Source: Clostridia bacterium (lineage in GTDB: Bacteria > Bacillota > Clostridia > Oscillospirales > Acutalibacteraceae). Taken from it: a stretch of 64,000 nucleotides of DNA. Made by a program: the position numbers and the translations under genes. Below the pieces are notes generated by a model. It ran no database searches. It saw nothing but the letters and a program-made list of their open reading frames with translations, and was not told the DNA's origin. Of this stretch, positions 48,854 through 58,795 are shown in pieces. Positions within the stretch are counted from its first letter, which is position 1. Each line of letters starts with the position of its first letter. Where the stretch lies: contig JAKSQX010000004.1 of NCBI GenBank assembly GCA_024403955.1, positions 1-64,000 on the forward strand. The letters run 5' to 3'.

Positions 48854-50383
48854 TTACACAAGATAATGTGTAATTATTGAAACAATAAAAATCATCGCCC
48901 CAAGAAGAATTGTGCGTTTTTTTGATGCCCTGATTATGATTGAAAAACCAATTAAAATTATCACCGCGGAGACAGTGATATATATATAATCATTTTCTAA
49001 ACTAATTGAGGCGAAGGACCAATTTGATAGCGTAGTTGAAATATAGAGAACATATTTCATAATAAAGCCAGAAATCAGGAGCAACGGATTTTCGAAAGCG
49101 CATAGCACTGGGATTTTCGAGATAATTACTGCTACACCTGAGAAGAAAATTGCAGTGGACGCCACAGTAGTGGTAAGAAGATTTGTAAGTGGCGACACCA
49201 CTGACATGTCACCAATTAGAAGCATAATGAGCGGCAACGTGAAGCAAAGAGTTGATAGTGTTACAAGAACAACGGAAATTATGTCATCAATTTTCTGCCT
49301 GAGGATAAAATTGTGAATTGTTCTCTTTAATAGTGGTCTAACTTTTCTCTGGAACTCTGGAAAAACTACAAGTATACCAAGTGTGGAGAAAAATGAGAGT
49401 AAGAATCCTGTATCTCCTCCAACAAACGGATTCAATAAGATAATAATTATTGCCGAAAAACCAAGTGAATTCTTACTGTCAGGTTGTCGGCTAACCACTC
49501 TTCCAAAGAAAAAGATTATAATCATTATTCCAGCTCTAATCGTGCTCTTTGAAAAGCCCGTAAGGCCCATAAATAAAAGGACAAATAGAATTGATACAAT
49601 CGAAGAAACTTTGAGGCCAAGTCCCCTTTTTAGTAGAAATCTGTAGATGATCATCGACCACAAAGTCGTGTGAAATCCTGACACTGCGAGGAGATGAACT
49701 ATACCTGTTTTTTGAAAGCTTTCGTATATCTCATCAGGTAGTTTTGACTTCTCACCAACAAGCATTCCAAGGAGTGTCAATGAATAATCCTTCGGCAAAT
49801 ACCTTTTGAGTTCACTCTCGAGATAATTCCTCACGTTATAACTCAAAAGTCTCGCTTTATCTTTAACAGTTGGGTTGTCACAAGGTGTGATTTCTATATC
49901 ACCATAAGTATAAGTTCCAACGTATAAGTCCTTTGCTTTAAGGCTTGAGTTTAACTCATAAATTTTCCCTTTTAAACTAACATAGTCGCAGAGTTCGCAC
50001 GTCGCATATTTTGAAGAAAGCCTTATCTTATAACCTTTTAGAGGGCCTTCAGTCACCTTAACAATATATCTATCTGCACCGGAGTCGGACTTCGTGTCAA
50101 AACCAACAACCTGCCCCTTTACCTCTGCGACAGAGTCGCAAAGATTTAGGGCAGGTTTGTAATAAAATTCCGACTTCAACAAAAAAATCGCGCACGCAAA
50201 AGCAACGCTTAGGAGCGCTACAATAACAGTTTTGTCTCTGCGTGCGCGCTCAAAAAATGCTAATACTACGGCGATTACGAGCGATATTCCTCCAAACCAA
50301 AGCGCGAAACTTTCGCTTGTAAGGGATATCAGCATAAGCGTCCAGACAAATGTGAATCCAACAAGAAAAAGTGGTATAGACAT
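48854..50383 (-). CDS. comEC: ComEC/Rec2 competence membrane protein, without the MBL domain
   Basis: 509 residues with about ten to twelve membrane helices. An OB-like extracellular region (about 85-170, with a CELCD pair of cysteines) precedes the competence domain with KTGIVHLLAVSGFHTTLW. The C-terminal metallo-beta-lactamase domain of full-length ComEC (about 750 residues) is absent, a form also seen elsewhere in Clostridia. It conducts DNA through the membrane in competent bacteria. The ATG at 50383 follows the U-tract of a terminator by two bases and its only ribosome site lies inside that hairpin. An in-frame TGA upstream excludes an earlier start. Confidence 0.88.
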   Translation of the reverse strand: MSIPLFLVGFTFVWTLMLISLTSESFALWFGGISLVIAVVLAFFERARRDKTVIVALLSVAFACAIFLLKSEFYYKPALNLCDSVAEVKGQVVGFDTKSDSGADRYIVKVTEGPLKGYKIRLSSKYATCELCDYVSLKGKIYELNSSLKAKDLYVGTYTYGDIEITPCDNPTVKDKARLLSYNVRNYLESELKRYLPKDYSLTLLGMLVGEKSKLPDEIYESFQKTGIVHLLAVSGFHTTLWSMIIYRFLLKRGLGLKVSSIVSILFVLLFMGLTGFSKSTIRAGIMIIIFFFGRVVSRQPDSKNSLGFSAIIIILLNPFVGGDTGFLLSFFSTLGILVVFPEFQRKVRPLLKRTIHNFILRQKIDDIISVVLVTLSTLCFTLPLIMLLIGDMSVVSPLTNLLTTTVASTAIFFSGVAVIISKIPVLCAFENPLLLISGFIMKYVLYISTTLSNWSFASISLENDYIYITVSAVIILIGFSIIIRASKKRTILLGAMIFIVSIITHYLV

Positions 50384-50385
50384 AA

Positions 50386-50414
50386 AAAAGGCAGTCCTTT
50401 CTGGACTGCCTTTT
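50386..50414 (-). terminator. Terminator/attenuator hairpin between the HIT gene and comEC
   Basis: AAAAGGCAGTCC and GGACTGCCTTTT pair perfectly; on the minus strand a T-run follows and the comEC ATG comes at once. The loop and 3' arm contain AAAGGA, the only Shine-Dalgarno-like sequence for comEC. Confidence 0.8.
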
Positions 50415-50425
50415 AAAAATCATTT

Positions 50426-50767
50426 TTAGCCTGGAGGCCATGTCATATCTCTACCACCAATGATGTGGAAGTGGAGATGTGGTACTGACTGCTGACCACG
50501 CTCGCCAATGTTTGAAACAACACGGTATCCCTCTTCTGCGATTCCCTCAGCCTTTGCAATCTGTGGAATTACAGTGAAGATATGAGCAACGATATCCTTG
50601 TTGGAATCATCAATCTGGTTTACAGACTGAATGTGAGTCTTTGGAACAACAAGAACATGAGTTGGGCCCTGAGGATCTATATCACGAAATGCGTAACAGA
50701 TATCATCCTCGTATACTTTTGTGCTAGGGATGTCCCCTGCAACAATACTACAAAAAAGGCAATCCAT
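50426..50767 (-). CDS. HIT family nucleotide hydrolase
   Basis: 113 residues, typical of HinT-like proteins. Residues MDCLFCSIVAGDIPS open the protein, with CxxC likely holding zinc, and the catalytic triad motif HLHFH (in SVPHLHFHIIGG) is near the end. Members hydrolyse nucleoside phosphoramidates or aminoacyl-AMP. Being next to alaS fits a role near aminoacylation chemistry, but this is context only. A terminator follows. Confidence 0.95.
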   Translation of the reverse strand: MDCLFCSIVAGDIPSTKVYEDDICYAFRDIDPQGPTHVLVVPKTHIQSVNQIDDSNKDIVAHIFTVIPQIAKAEGIAEEGYRVVSNIGERGQQSVPHLHFHIIGGRDMTWPPG

Positions 50768-50839
50768 AATCAGTTTTCACTCCTTTTTATATCTTGTCAA
50801 TGACTTAGCTACGAATAGCTTAGTTTCAAGGACGAACGG

Positions 50840-53467
50840 TTAAATATTTGCAAGAAAAGCCTCTGCAGCAGCCAAAGCCTCATCAACTTTTGCGAGGTCC
50901 TTACCACCTGCCATAGCGCTGTCTGGCTTACCACCACCAGAGCCACCAGCAACTGTTGCAACAGCCTTTACGATGTTGCCTGCATGAGCACCTGCAGCAA
51001 CTGCTGCGGTGCCACAAGCACAGGCAAAGCTGAGTTTGTCGCCACAAACTGATGCAAATACTGCAACCAAATTCTCATCAGCAGCTACAGCGCTGTCAAC
51101 CATTGTTCGAAGGTCGCTACCCTGTACGCCATCAACCTTTGAAGTTACGAGCTTAAACGCACCAATCTCTTTAGCATCACCGAGCATATCCTTTGCGGCA
51201 TTTGCAGCAAGTTCTGCGCTGAGTTCCTCAACCTTCTTCTGAGCCTCTTTGAGCTCGGCTGAAAGTTGAGCAGCCTTTGACTCAATCTCCTTGACATTAG
51301 AGAGCTTGAGAGCAGCTGCTGTATTTGCGATGAGTTCATCGTTCTTCTTAATATAATCAAGTACTCCTGTACCTGTTACAGCTTCAATTCTACGAATACC
51401 AGCAGCAACAGATGATTCTGAGATAATCTTATAAAGGCCAAGTCTACCTGTGTTATCAACATGAGTACCACCACAGAACTCAGTAGATACGTCGCCCATC
51501 TTAACAACACGTACTATATCGCCATACTTCTCTCCAAAGAGAGCCATGGCACCGAGTTTCTTAGCCTCCTCAATTGGCATCTCTGTCATTGTTACAGGGA
51601 GACCCTTAAGGATTGATTCGTTTACTTTATCCTCAACAGCTTTGAGTTCCTCAGCTGTCATAGCCTGGAAATGTGAGAAGTCAAATCTTGAAACAGTTGG
51701 GCTTACATATGAACCTGCCTGCTCAACATGTGAGCCGAGGACCTCACGAAGTGCAGCCTGAAGAAGATGTGTTGCAGAGTGGTTACGCATTGTAGCAAGA
51801 CGAGTATCCTCATCAACAGATGCCATTACCTCGGCACCGAGTTTTACAAGGCCGTCAGTTGCCTGTCCAACATGGAGATATACACCATTTGCAGTCTTAA
51901 CTGTATCTGTAACCTCAAATGTGAAGCCTTCACAGTAGATGATACCAACGTCGCCTACCTGTCCACCGCTCTCAGCATAGAATGTTGTCTTATCAAGTAC
52001 TACTGCAACATCCTCACCGATATCAGCAGAACCAACCTGCTCCCCATCTTTAACAATGCCGATAACTTTTGCGTCACAAGTGAAATCTGTATAACCAAGG
52101 AACTCAGTCTTTCCAAGATCCTTAGTAACATCAGCACTGCCCTTCCAAGCCTCAGCTACAGATTTTGCTGCAGCATCAGCCTTAGCGCGCTGTTTCTGTT
52201 CTGTAAGAAGTTCTTTGAAACGAGCCTCATCAACAGTCATGCCCTTCTCCTCGAGCATCTCCTTTGTGAGATCGATTGGGAATCCAAATGTGTCCTGAAG
52301 TTTGAATGCATCCTCACCTGAGAGAACAGTTGATTTAGCATTTTCAATAAGGTCATTGAGCATCTGTGTACCAGTGTCAATTGTCTTATTGAAGCTCTCC
52401 TCTTCAGAGCCGATAACCTTCATGATGAAGTCGTGCTTCTCAACGAGGTTTGGATATGCGTTCTTGTTCTCCTCGACAACAACCTCAGCTACCTCAGCCA
52501 AGAATGTGTGGTCAATACCGAGAAGACGTCCATGACGCGCAGCACGGCGAAGAAGTCTACGAAGCACGTAGCCACGGCCTTCGTTTGAAGGCATAACGCC
52601 ATCGCCAATCATAAATGTTGTTGAACGAATGTGGTCAGTGATAACTCGAAGAGAGATATCGCTCTTATCATTGTCGTGATATTTTACACCTGCGATTTCA
52701 GATACTTTGCCCATAATTTTCTGCATTGTATCTACTTCGAAGATGTTATCTACACCCTGCATTACACAGGCGAGACGTTCAAGTCCCATACCTGTATCGA
52801 TGTTCTTTGTTGCAAGTTCTGTGTAGTTGCCCTCACCATCGTTGTTGAACTGTGAGAATACATTGTTCCAGATTTCCATAAAGCGGTCGCATTCACAACC
52901 CACTGCACAATCCGGGCTACCGCAGCCATATTTTTCGCCACGGTCAAAATAGATCTCAGAGCAAGGACCACAAGGACCAACACCGTGCTCCCAGAAGTTG
53001 TCCTCTTTACCGAGTCTAACAACATGTGAAGGGTCAACGCCTACTTCATTTGTCCAAATATCATAGGCCTCATCATCATCTAAATAAATGCTAGCATAAA
53101 GTTTGTCCGCTGGAATAGCAAGTGTCTCTGTTAAAAACTCCCAAGTCCAAGCACATGCCTCATGCTTGAAGTAATCTCCAAAAGAGAAGTTACCGAGCAT
53201 CTCAAAGTAAGTGCCGTGACGCGCAGTGTGACCTACGCTCTCAATATCAGGTGTACGGATACACTTCTGACATGTTGTTACGCGTGATTTTGGTGGGGTA
53301 ACCTCACCTGTGAAGTATTTCTTCATAGGTGCCATACCCGAGTTGATGAGAAGCAAGCTCTTATCACCCTGTGGGATGAGTGGGAAGCTTGGAAGTCTCA
53401 TATGATCTTTGCTCTCAAAGAAGCTTAAATACTTCTCGCGGAGTTCATTAAGTCCTGTCCATTCCAT
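50840..53467 (-). CDS. alaS: Alanyl-tRNA synthetase
   Basis: 875 residues, complete. The N-terminal class II catalytic core (1-250, with KYFTGEVTPP, HTARHGTYFEMLGNFSFGDYF), a tRNA-recognition helical domain, the editing domain with zinc ligands in NHSATHLL and CGGTHV, and the C-Ala domain (about 740-875) ending in GGGKPDSAMAGG. A cysteine-rich insert near residue 185 (CGSPDCAVGCEC) is common in Bacillota. No T-box leader is visible; the gap to rmlD is only 7 nt. Start ATG follows AGGAG. Confidence 0.98.
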   Translation of the reverse strand: MEWTGLNELREKYLSFFESKDHMRLPSFPLIPQGDKSLLLINSGMAPMKKYFTGEVTPPKSRVTTCQKCIRTPDIESVGHTARHGTYFEMLGNFSFGDYFKHEACAWTWEFLTETLAIPADKLYASIYLDDDEAYDIWTNEVGVDPSHVVRLGKEDNFWEHGVGPCGPCSEIYFDRGEKYGCGSPDCAVGCECDRFMEIWNNVFSQFNNDGEGNYTELATKNIDTGMGLERLACVMQGVDNIFEVDTMQKIMGKVSEIAGVKYHDNDKSDISLRVITDHIRSTTFMIGDGVMPSNEGRGYVLRRLLRRAARHGRLLGIDHTFLAEVAEVVVEENKNAYPNLVEKHDFIMKVIGSEEESFNKTIDTGTQMLNDLIENAKSTVLSGEDAFKLQDTFGFPIDLTKEMLEEKGMTVDEARFKELLTEQKQRAKADAAAKSVAEAWKGSADVTKDLGKTEFLGYTDFTCDAKVIGIVKDGEQVGSADIGEDVAVVLDKTTFYAESGGQVGDVGIIYCEGFTFEVTDTVKTANGVYLHVGQATDGLVKLGAEVMASVDEDTRLATMRNHSATHLLQAALREVLGSHVEQAGSYVSPTVSRFDFSHFQAMTAEELKAVEDKVNESILKGLPVTMTEMPIEEAKKLGAMALFGEKYGDIVRVVKMGDVSTEFCGGTHVDNTGRLGLYKIISESSVAAGIRRIEAVTGTGVLDYIKKNDELIANTAAALKLSNVKEIESKAAQLSAELKEAQKKVEELSAELAANAAKDMLGDAKEIGAFKLVTSKVDGVQGSDLRTMVDSAVAADENLVAVFASVCGDKLSFACACGTAAVAAGAHAGNIVKAVATVAGGSGGGKPDSAMAGGKDLAKVDEALAAAEAFLANI

Positions 53468-53474
53468 TATGTTT

Positions 53475-54326
53475 TTACTCCTTTATACCTAGTTCAATCA
53501 AAAAGCGTGACAGTGCATCCTGCCATGCTGGAAGATGTTCAAATCCTGCCTCATCTAAAGACTTCTTAGAAAGACGTGAGTTGAGAGGTCTCTTTGCAGG
53601 TGAGTTGTAGACAGCAGTTGTAATTGGAGTTATCTCCAAAGTCTTTCCCGCCTGTCTAACGATTTCATTTGCGAACTCATAAAAGCTACAAAAGCCCTCA
53701 TTTGTCGCGTGATAAATGCCGTACTTATCAGTCGTAATCATGTTACAGAGAAGAACCGCAAGATCCTTTGTGTAAGTTGGAGAACCAATTTGGTCATCAA
53801 CTACACTGATCTTATCCTTGGTATCAGCAAGTTTTAAAACTGTCTTAACAAAGTTCTTTCCATTGATACCAAAGACCCAAGAAATACGAACGATAAAGTA
53901 CTTCTTGCACAGACTCCTAACCATCTCTTCACCGGCGAGTTTCGACATGCCGTACTCCTGAAGAGGACCTTTACGGTCCAAAACTTCATACGGTGTATCC
54001 CCTTCGCCTGGAAAGACGTAGTCTGTGCTTATGTACATAAGCGGTATTTCAAGACGCGCACACTGCTTCGCCAAGGCCCTTGTCGCGGCGACGTTTATGT
54101 TTTGACATAACGCCGTCTCCTCCTGCGCCTTGTCAACCGCAGTGTAAGCCGCGCAGTGAATAACCGCTTCAACTGTGTTGTACTCAAAGTATTCAATTAT
54201 CTTAACCTGGTCAGTGATATCAAGTTCGGCACGGGTAGGTGCCAAAACATCGTGACCAAGTGAAGTTAAACGCCCTACAACGTCATGACCAAGCTGGCCA
54301 GTGACGCCTGTTACAAGTATCTTCAT
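53475..54326 (-). CDS. rfbD: dTDP-4-dehydrorhamnose reductase
   Basis: 283 residues, short-chain reductase fold. GVTGQLGHDV is the NADPH loop, and the Tyr-Lys pair of YGMSKLAGE is catalytic; MYISTDYVFPG and RISWVFG also match RmlD. It makes dTDP-L-rhamnose, the last step of the pathway. It starts as the RmlA-RmlC fusion ends (TAATG), so three of four steps are together. rmlB is not in the window. Confidence 0.96.
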   Translation of the reverse strand: MKILVTGVTGQLGHDVVGRLTSLGHDVLAPTRAELDITDQVKIIEYFEYNTVEAVIHCAAYTAVDKAQEETALCQNINVAATRALAKQCARLEIPLMYISTDYVFPGEGDTPYEVLDRKGPLQEYGMSKLAGEEMVRSLCKKYFIVRISWVFGINGKNFVKTVLKLADTKDKISVVDDQIGSPTYTKDLAVLLCNMITTDKYGIYHATNEGFCSFYEFANEIVRQAGKTLEITPITTAVYNSPAKRPLNSRLSKKSLDEAGFEHLPAWQDALSRFLIELGIKE

Positions 54327-55870
54327 TATTCACTAACCGATTTCAAAATTTCACTTTCGTTGATACAGAAATCAAGATCCTCCTCAATGTCCTTAAGGAA
54401 TGGAGAATTCTTATCCTTGTCTGAGAGGATAGGGTTTGTAATACCCCAATCAACACCGATATCAGGGTCGTTCCAACGAACGCCTGCATCACACTCAGGA
54501 GCGTAAAACTCATCTACCTTGTACATGATTTCAACGTCATCAGTGAGTGTTACAAAGCCATGAGCGAAGCCCTTTGGGATAAAGATTTGCTTCTTATTTT
54601 CCTCAGAGAGCTCAACAGCAATCCATTTTTTATATGTTGGAGAATCCTTTCTAAGGTCAACTGCAACATCCATAATTCTGCCCTTGATGCAGGCGAGAAG
54701 TTTTGCCTGGCACTTAGGATTCTTCTGAAAGTGAAGTCCACGAACAACACCCCTCTTTGCAGAGAAGGAACGGTTGTCCTGTACGAATTCTACGTGGATA
54801 CCAGCCTCTTCGAGGTCTCTCTTTGAGTATGACTCCATAAAGCCACCACGTTTGTCGCCAACTGATTTTGGAGTGATAATCTTAACACCAGGAAGTTTAA
54901 CATCGGTTACTTCCTTCATAAGGCTACCCTTCCAAGATGTATCCTTATCACGACCCCAGATTGGTCTCTCACCAAAGTTTGCGGAGTAGAGAATCTGTCC
55001 CTCTGCTACACGGCGTAAATGCTCACCGTACTTAGATTTACCGTAAAGTTTCGCAGACTCGAGGAGCTGGTTCTTTGAAATCCAGCGTGAGTTATATGCG
55101 AGTTCCTCCGGAGCTGAGATGATGATGTTCTGATTCTGTTCAAGTGTCTGGATGAAGTTAGCTGCACGGTTTAAAGAATCGACCGTTCCTGTATCCATCC
55201 AAGCATATCCACGGCCCATGAATTTTACTTCAAGGTCGCCAAGTTCTAAATACATTTGGTTAATATCAGTGATTTCAAGCTCGCCACGAGCTGAAGGCTT
55301 AAGGCTCTTAGCCATCTCTACAACACGATTATCGTAGAAGTACATGCCAGTTACAGCATAGTTTGATTTTGGCTCTGCAGGCTTTTCCTCAATGCTTACA
55401 GGTACACCGTTTGAGTCAAATTCAACCACGCCGAAGTCCTGAGGATTCTCAACGTTATAAGCAAAGATAGTTGCTTTGTTGTCCTCTGAAGCAGATGAGT
55501 TGGCCTGACGGAGCATATATCCAAGGCCATTTCCGTAAAAGATATTGTCGCCGAGAATCATTGCAACGCTGTCGTCACCAATAAAGTCCTCAGCAATAAT
55601 AAATGCCTGAGCAAGTCCTTCTGGCTTCTCCTGAATGGCATAATCAATATTAATTCCGAAGAGGTCACCTGCACCAAGAAGGTTCTTAAAACGTGGTGTG
55701 TCCTCTGGAGTTGAGATTATTAAGATGTCTCTAATGCCAGCGAGCATGAGCATTGACAAAGGATAAAAAATCATAGGTTTGTCGTATACTGGCAAAAGTT
55801 GTTTGGATGTAACTCTTGTGAGCGGATAAAGTCTTGTACCCGAACCGCCTGCGAGTATAATGCCTTTCAC
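54326..55870 (-). CDS. Fusion of glucose-1-phosphate thymidylyltransferase and dTDP-4-dehydrorhamnose 3,5-epimerase
   Basis: 514 residues from GTG 55870 (GAGG eight nt upstream; a further GTG at 55879 has none). Residues 1-290 are Rml[54 protein letters not shown]. After a linker (about 290-320, [13 protein letters not shown]) the rest is an RmlC cupin, with the histidine in [19 protein letters not shown] and [12 protein letters not shown]. Both halves seem complete, so steps one and three of dTDP-rhamnose synthesis are joined in one chain. The frame is continuous across the junction. Domain names would be rfbA and rfbC. Confidence 0.92.
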   Translation of the reverse strand: MKGIILAGGSGTRLYPLTRVTSKQLLPVYDKPMIFYPLSMLMLAGIRDILIISTPEDTPRFKNLLGAGDLFGINIDYAIQEKPEGLAQAFIIAEDFIGDDSVAMILGDNIFYGNGLGYMLRQANSSASEDNKATIFAYNVENPQDFGVVEFDSNGVPVSIEEKPAEPKSNYAVTGMYFYDNRVVEMAKSLKPSARGELEITDINQMYLELGDLEVKFMGRGYAWMDTGTVDSLNRAANFIQTLEQNQNIIISAPEELAYNSRWISKNQLLESAKLYGKSKYGEHLRRVAEGQILYSANFGERPIWGRDKDTSWKGSLMKEVTDVKLPGVKIITPKSVGDKRGGFMESYSKRDLEEAGIHVEFVQDNRSFSAKRGVVRGLHFQKNPKCQAKLLACIKGRIMDVAVDLRKDSPTYKKWIAVELSEENKKQIFIPKGFAHGFVTLTDDVEIMYKVDEFYAPECDAGVRWNDPDIGVDWGITNPILSDKDKNSPFLKDIEEDLDFCINESEILKSVSE

Positions 55871-55927
55871 TGATAACACCTCATTTAATAATATATTAAA
55901 TAACAGTACCGGTAATTTTACTACTTA

Positions 55928-55956
55928 TTGCACTTTTAGTCAATTTTTTATATACT
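55928..55956 (+). promoter_or_regulatory. Predicted sigma-A promoter of the flavoprotein/lipase operon
   Basis: TTGCAC (55928-55933), 17 nt, TATACT (55951-55956). About 48 nt of leader precede the ATG. The rml genes are transcribed away from the same intergenic region. Confidence 0.65.
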
Positions 55957-56009
55957 ATACGCGGACATACTTTATTTGGCCAATAGAACCGGCCCAGGAG
56001 GTTAAATTT

Positions 56010-57188
56010 ATGAAAGTTGCAATTATCGGTGGCGGTGCTTCAGGACTCGCAGCTGCCATCACAATCAAACGTGAGAAGCCAGAGATTGATGTTACAATTC
56101 TCGAGAAGCTTGACACGGTAGGTAAAAAAATCTTGGCCACAGGTAACGGCCGTTGCAACCTTTCAAATTTCGTTATACAGGAAGAGTGCTACAACGGCGA
56201 CCACGATATCATCCACACCGTGCTTGATGATTTTGATGCTGTTGGAGCGCTCGAATTTTTTAATAGTCTAGGTCTTAAAATCCGCGACGAGGACGGTCGC
56301 CTCTACCCTTATTCTATGAACGCAAGTAACGTAGTTGCGCTCTTAAAGCGTGAGGCAACAAACCTCGGAGTCAAAATTAAGACCAACTGTAAAGTGGAAT
56401 CACTTGACAGCAACTTAAAAATCAACGGAAAGACAAAATATGATGCTGTAATACTGGCACTTGGAGGCAAAGCCGCACCCCAGCACGGCACTGATGGCGA
56501 CGGATATAAACTCCTCAAAAATCTCGGTATTAAATACCAACCAATCACCCCTGCCCTCGTACAAGTTAAGGTTGCAGAGGATGTTAAAGATCTCAAGGGT
56601 GTCCGTTTCAAAGGTGTCCTCTTCCTACGTGATGAGGATGATGATGACGAGAAGCCGATCAAGTTCCAGGAGGGTGAACTCCTCTTCACTGACTATGGCA
56701 TCTCCGGCATCCCTGCAATGCAGCTCTCAGGTGACATTGCAGAGATGACTGCCCGTGGAGAGAAGCCACACCTCAACATCTGTTTCACCCCTGATCTCGG
56801 TCTCTCAGACATCAACGAATACCTTGAAAACCAAGTAGATTCAGGAAAAGTTGGACCTGAAATACTTTATGGTATATTAAACGAAAAACTTTCTAAATAC
56901 ATATTTGATAAGAACAACGGCGATTTAAATCACATCGCCCTCGACGTCATGTCTCTTGAATTCACCGCCACTGGTACTAACGGATATAAAGACGCTCAGG
57001 TTACCCGTGGTGGCGTTGGACAGGACGAACTTGAGGAATGGTCACTCATGACCAAGAAGGTACCTAACCTCTTCATCACAGGTGAACTCTTAAACGTAGA
57101 CGGAACCTGTGGTGGATTCAATCTCCACTTCGCTTGGGGTTCAGGTATCAAAGCTGGCAAGGAGGTCGCAGGCCTTGCTAAGAATTAG
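56010..57188 (+). CDS. HI0933/YhiN family FAD-dependent oxidoreductase
   Basis: 392 residues from ATG 56010 behind CAGGAGG; the longer frame lacks a ribosome site. The FAD-binding loop is IIGGGASGLAAAI, followed by GKKILATGNGRCNLSN, a hallmark of the HI0933 family, and a C-terminal GVGQDELEEWSLM...FITGELLNVDGTCGG segment. Substrate and physiological role are not known. First gene of a three-gene rightward group. Confidence 0.9.
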   Translation: MKVAIIGGGASGLAAAITIKREKPEIDVTILEKLDTVGKKILATGNGRCNLSNFVIQEECYNGDHDIIHTVLDDFDAVGALEFFNSLGLKIRDEDGRLYPYSMNASNVVALLKREATNLGVKIKTNCKVESLDSNLKINGKTKYDAVILALGGKAAPQHGTDGDGYKLLKNLGIKYQPITPALVQVKVAEDVKDLKGVRFKGVLFLRDEDDDDEKPIKFQEGELLFTDYGISGIPAMQLSGDIAEMTARGEKPHLNICFTPDLGLSDINEYLENQVDSGKVGPEILYGILNEKLSKYIFDKNNGDLNHIALDVMSLEFTATGTNGYKDAQVTRGGVGQDELEEWSLMTKKVPNLFITGELLNVDGTCGGFNLHFAWGSGIKAGKEVAGLAKN

Positions 57189-58785
57189 TAATATTAAAAT
57201 GCCTGTTGAGCATACTGAGGAGGATGTGAAGCTCCAGGTTCAGAAGATAATTAAAGCTGAACCAAAAGAGATTCGTATCTTCAAGCGCTCAATTGATTCA
57301 AGGCGTAAAGATGACATACACTTTGTCTACACTGTTGACGTTGTAGCTGACGTAGATGAAGCAAAAGTATTAAAAAAATCTGACCCTAAAAAAGTTTCAG
57401 AGTCAGTTATCTACAAGTACGAAAAACCCGAGAACAAGAGGACTAGCAAACTACGTCCGGTTGTCGTGGGCTTTGGCCCAGCCGGCATGTTCTGTGCCCT
57501 TCTCCTTGCACGTGAGGGCTTAAAGCCCCTCGTTATTGAGCGTGGAGCAGATGTGGATCAGAGGACAAAAGATGTCCACAAGTTTTGGGATACACGTACG
57601 CTCAACACAAACTCGAACGTGCAGTTTGGTGAGGGCGGCGCCGGCACGTTTTCCGACGGAAAACTGACAACCGGCATAAAGGATGAACGACAGACCAAAG
57701 TGTTTGAGGAATTCATCCACTTCGGCGCCCCAGAGCAAATAATGTATTCAAACTATCCTCACATCGGCACAGACAAACTTGTTACTGTAGTAAAGAACTT
57801 CCGCAAGGAAATTATTGAACTCGGTGGTGAGATTCACTTTGGTGCAAAGCTCATCGACCTCATAATCTACAACAACTTCATTCAAGGCATCACATATGAG
57901 GAGAATGGCAGAACAATAGATTTTGAGACAGACACCGTAGTACTCGCCATCGGTCACTCAGCTAGAGACACTGTTGAGATGCTCTATGAGAAAGGTATAA
58001 ACATGATTCAAAAACCTTTCTCAGTAGGTGCTCGTATTGAACATCCACGTGAGTTTATCGACCAAGCACAATATGGCAAATACGCAGGTCACCCTGCCCT
58101 CGGTGCAGCCAACTACAAGATGGCTTGTCACCCTGAACACGGCCGTGGCACCTACACCTTCTGCATGTGTCCAGGTGGAACAGTTGTAGCTGCCTCCTCA
58201 GAAGAAGGCATGCTCGTAGTAAACGGCATGAGTGAATATGCCCGTGACAAGGAGAACTCTAACTCCGCTCTCCTCGTAGGTATTAATCCTGAGGACTTTC
58301 CTAGCGATCACCCACTTGCAGGAATGCATCTCCAACGTGACATAGAGAAAAAAGCCTTTGAACTCGGTGGTAAGGACTACACAGCCCCTTGCCAACTTGT
58401 TAAAGACTTCTTAAATAACGAAAAGAGTACTAAACTCGGCTCTGTGAAGCCATCCTGTCCAACAGGTACAACACCTTCCGACATCCGCGAAATCCTTCCA
58501 CAGAAGGTCACAGACAATATGGCTGATGCTCTTCTTAAGATGGACAAGATGCTTAAAGGCTTCGCTATGCCGGATGCCGTACTTACAGCCCCCGAGTCAC
58601 GCTCCTCGTCACCAGTTAGAATCGTCCGTGACGATTTCTACCAATGTGGCCGAGGCAACGACCCACTCGGTGGCCTCTACCCTTGCGGTGAAGGCGCCGG
58701 CTACGCCGGAGGCATTGTCTCCGCCGCCGTCGACGGCATCCGCTGCTATGAAGCAATTCTTTCAAACGTAACCCCATTTATCTAA
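57175..58785 (+). CDS. FAD-dependent dehydrogenase of the COG2509 type
   Basis: 536 residues from a TTG at 57175, chosen because AAGGAGG (inside the end of the previous gene) lies nine nt upstream and homologues begin at the RISNIKMPVEH segment. Residues 1-90 are an extra alpha/beta domain; then VVGFGPAGMFCALLLAREG is the FAD loop, ERGADVDQRT and FGEGGAGTFSDGKL follow, and EGAGYAGGIVSAAVDG is at the C-terminus. Members are described as FAD-dependent dehydrogenases of unknown substrate. Overlaps the previous flavoprotein by 14 nt. Confidence 0.9.
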   Translation: MLRISNIKMPVEHTEEDVKLQVQKIIKAEPKEIRIFKRSIDSRRKDDIHFVYTVDVVADVDEAKVLKKSDPKKVSESVIYKYEKPENKRTSKLRPVVVGFGPAGMFCALLLAREGLKPLVIERGADVDQRTKDVHKFWDTRTLNTNSNVQFGEGGAGTFSDGKLTTGIKDERQTKVFEEFIHFGAPEQIMYSNYPHIGTDKLVTVVKNFRKEIIELGGEIHFGAKLIDLIIYNNFIQGITYEENGRTIDFETDTVVLAIGHSARDTVEMLYEKGINMIQKPFSVGARIEHPREFIDQAQYGKYAGHPALGAANYKMACHPEHGRGTYTFCMCPGGTVVAASSEEGMLVVNGMSEYARDKENSNSALLVGINPEDFPSDHPLAGMHLQRDIEKKAFELGGKDYTAPCQLVKDFLNNEKSTKLGSVKPSCPTGTTPSDIREILPQKVTDNMADALLKMDKMLKGFAMPDAVLTAPESRSSSPVRIVRDDFYQCGRGNDPLGGLYPCGEGAGYAGGIVSAAVDGIRCYEAILSNVTPFI

Positions 58786-58795
58786 GGAGGACCCA

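Noticed and set aside
48854..50383. comEC as a truncated pseudogene
   Set aside because: The protein ends cleanly after its membrane domain, and forms without the MBL domain occur in other Clostridia; no frameshifted remainder follows before holA.
52000..52321. Long plus-strand frame opposite alaS
   Set aside because: Shadow of alaS with a cysteine- and serine-rich nonsense product.
53468..53475. T-box leader for alaS
   Set aside because: Only seven bases separate alaS from the preceding gene, leaving no room, and no T-box sequence is seen nearby.
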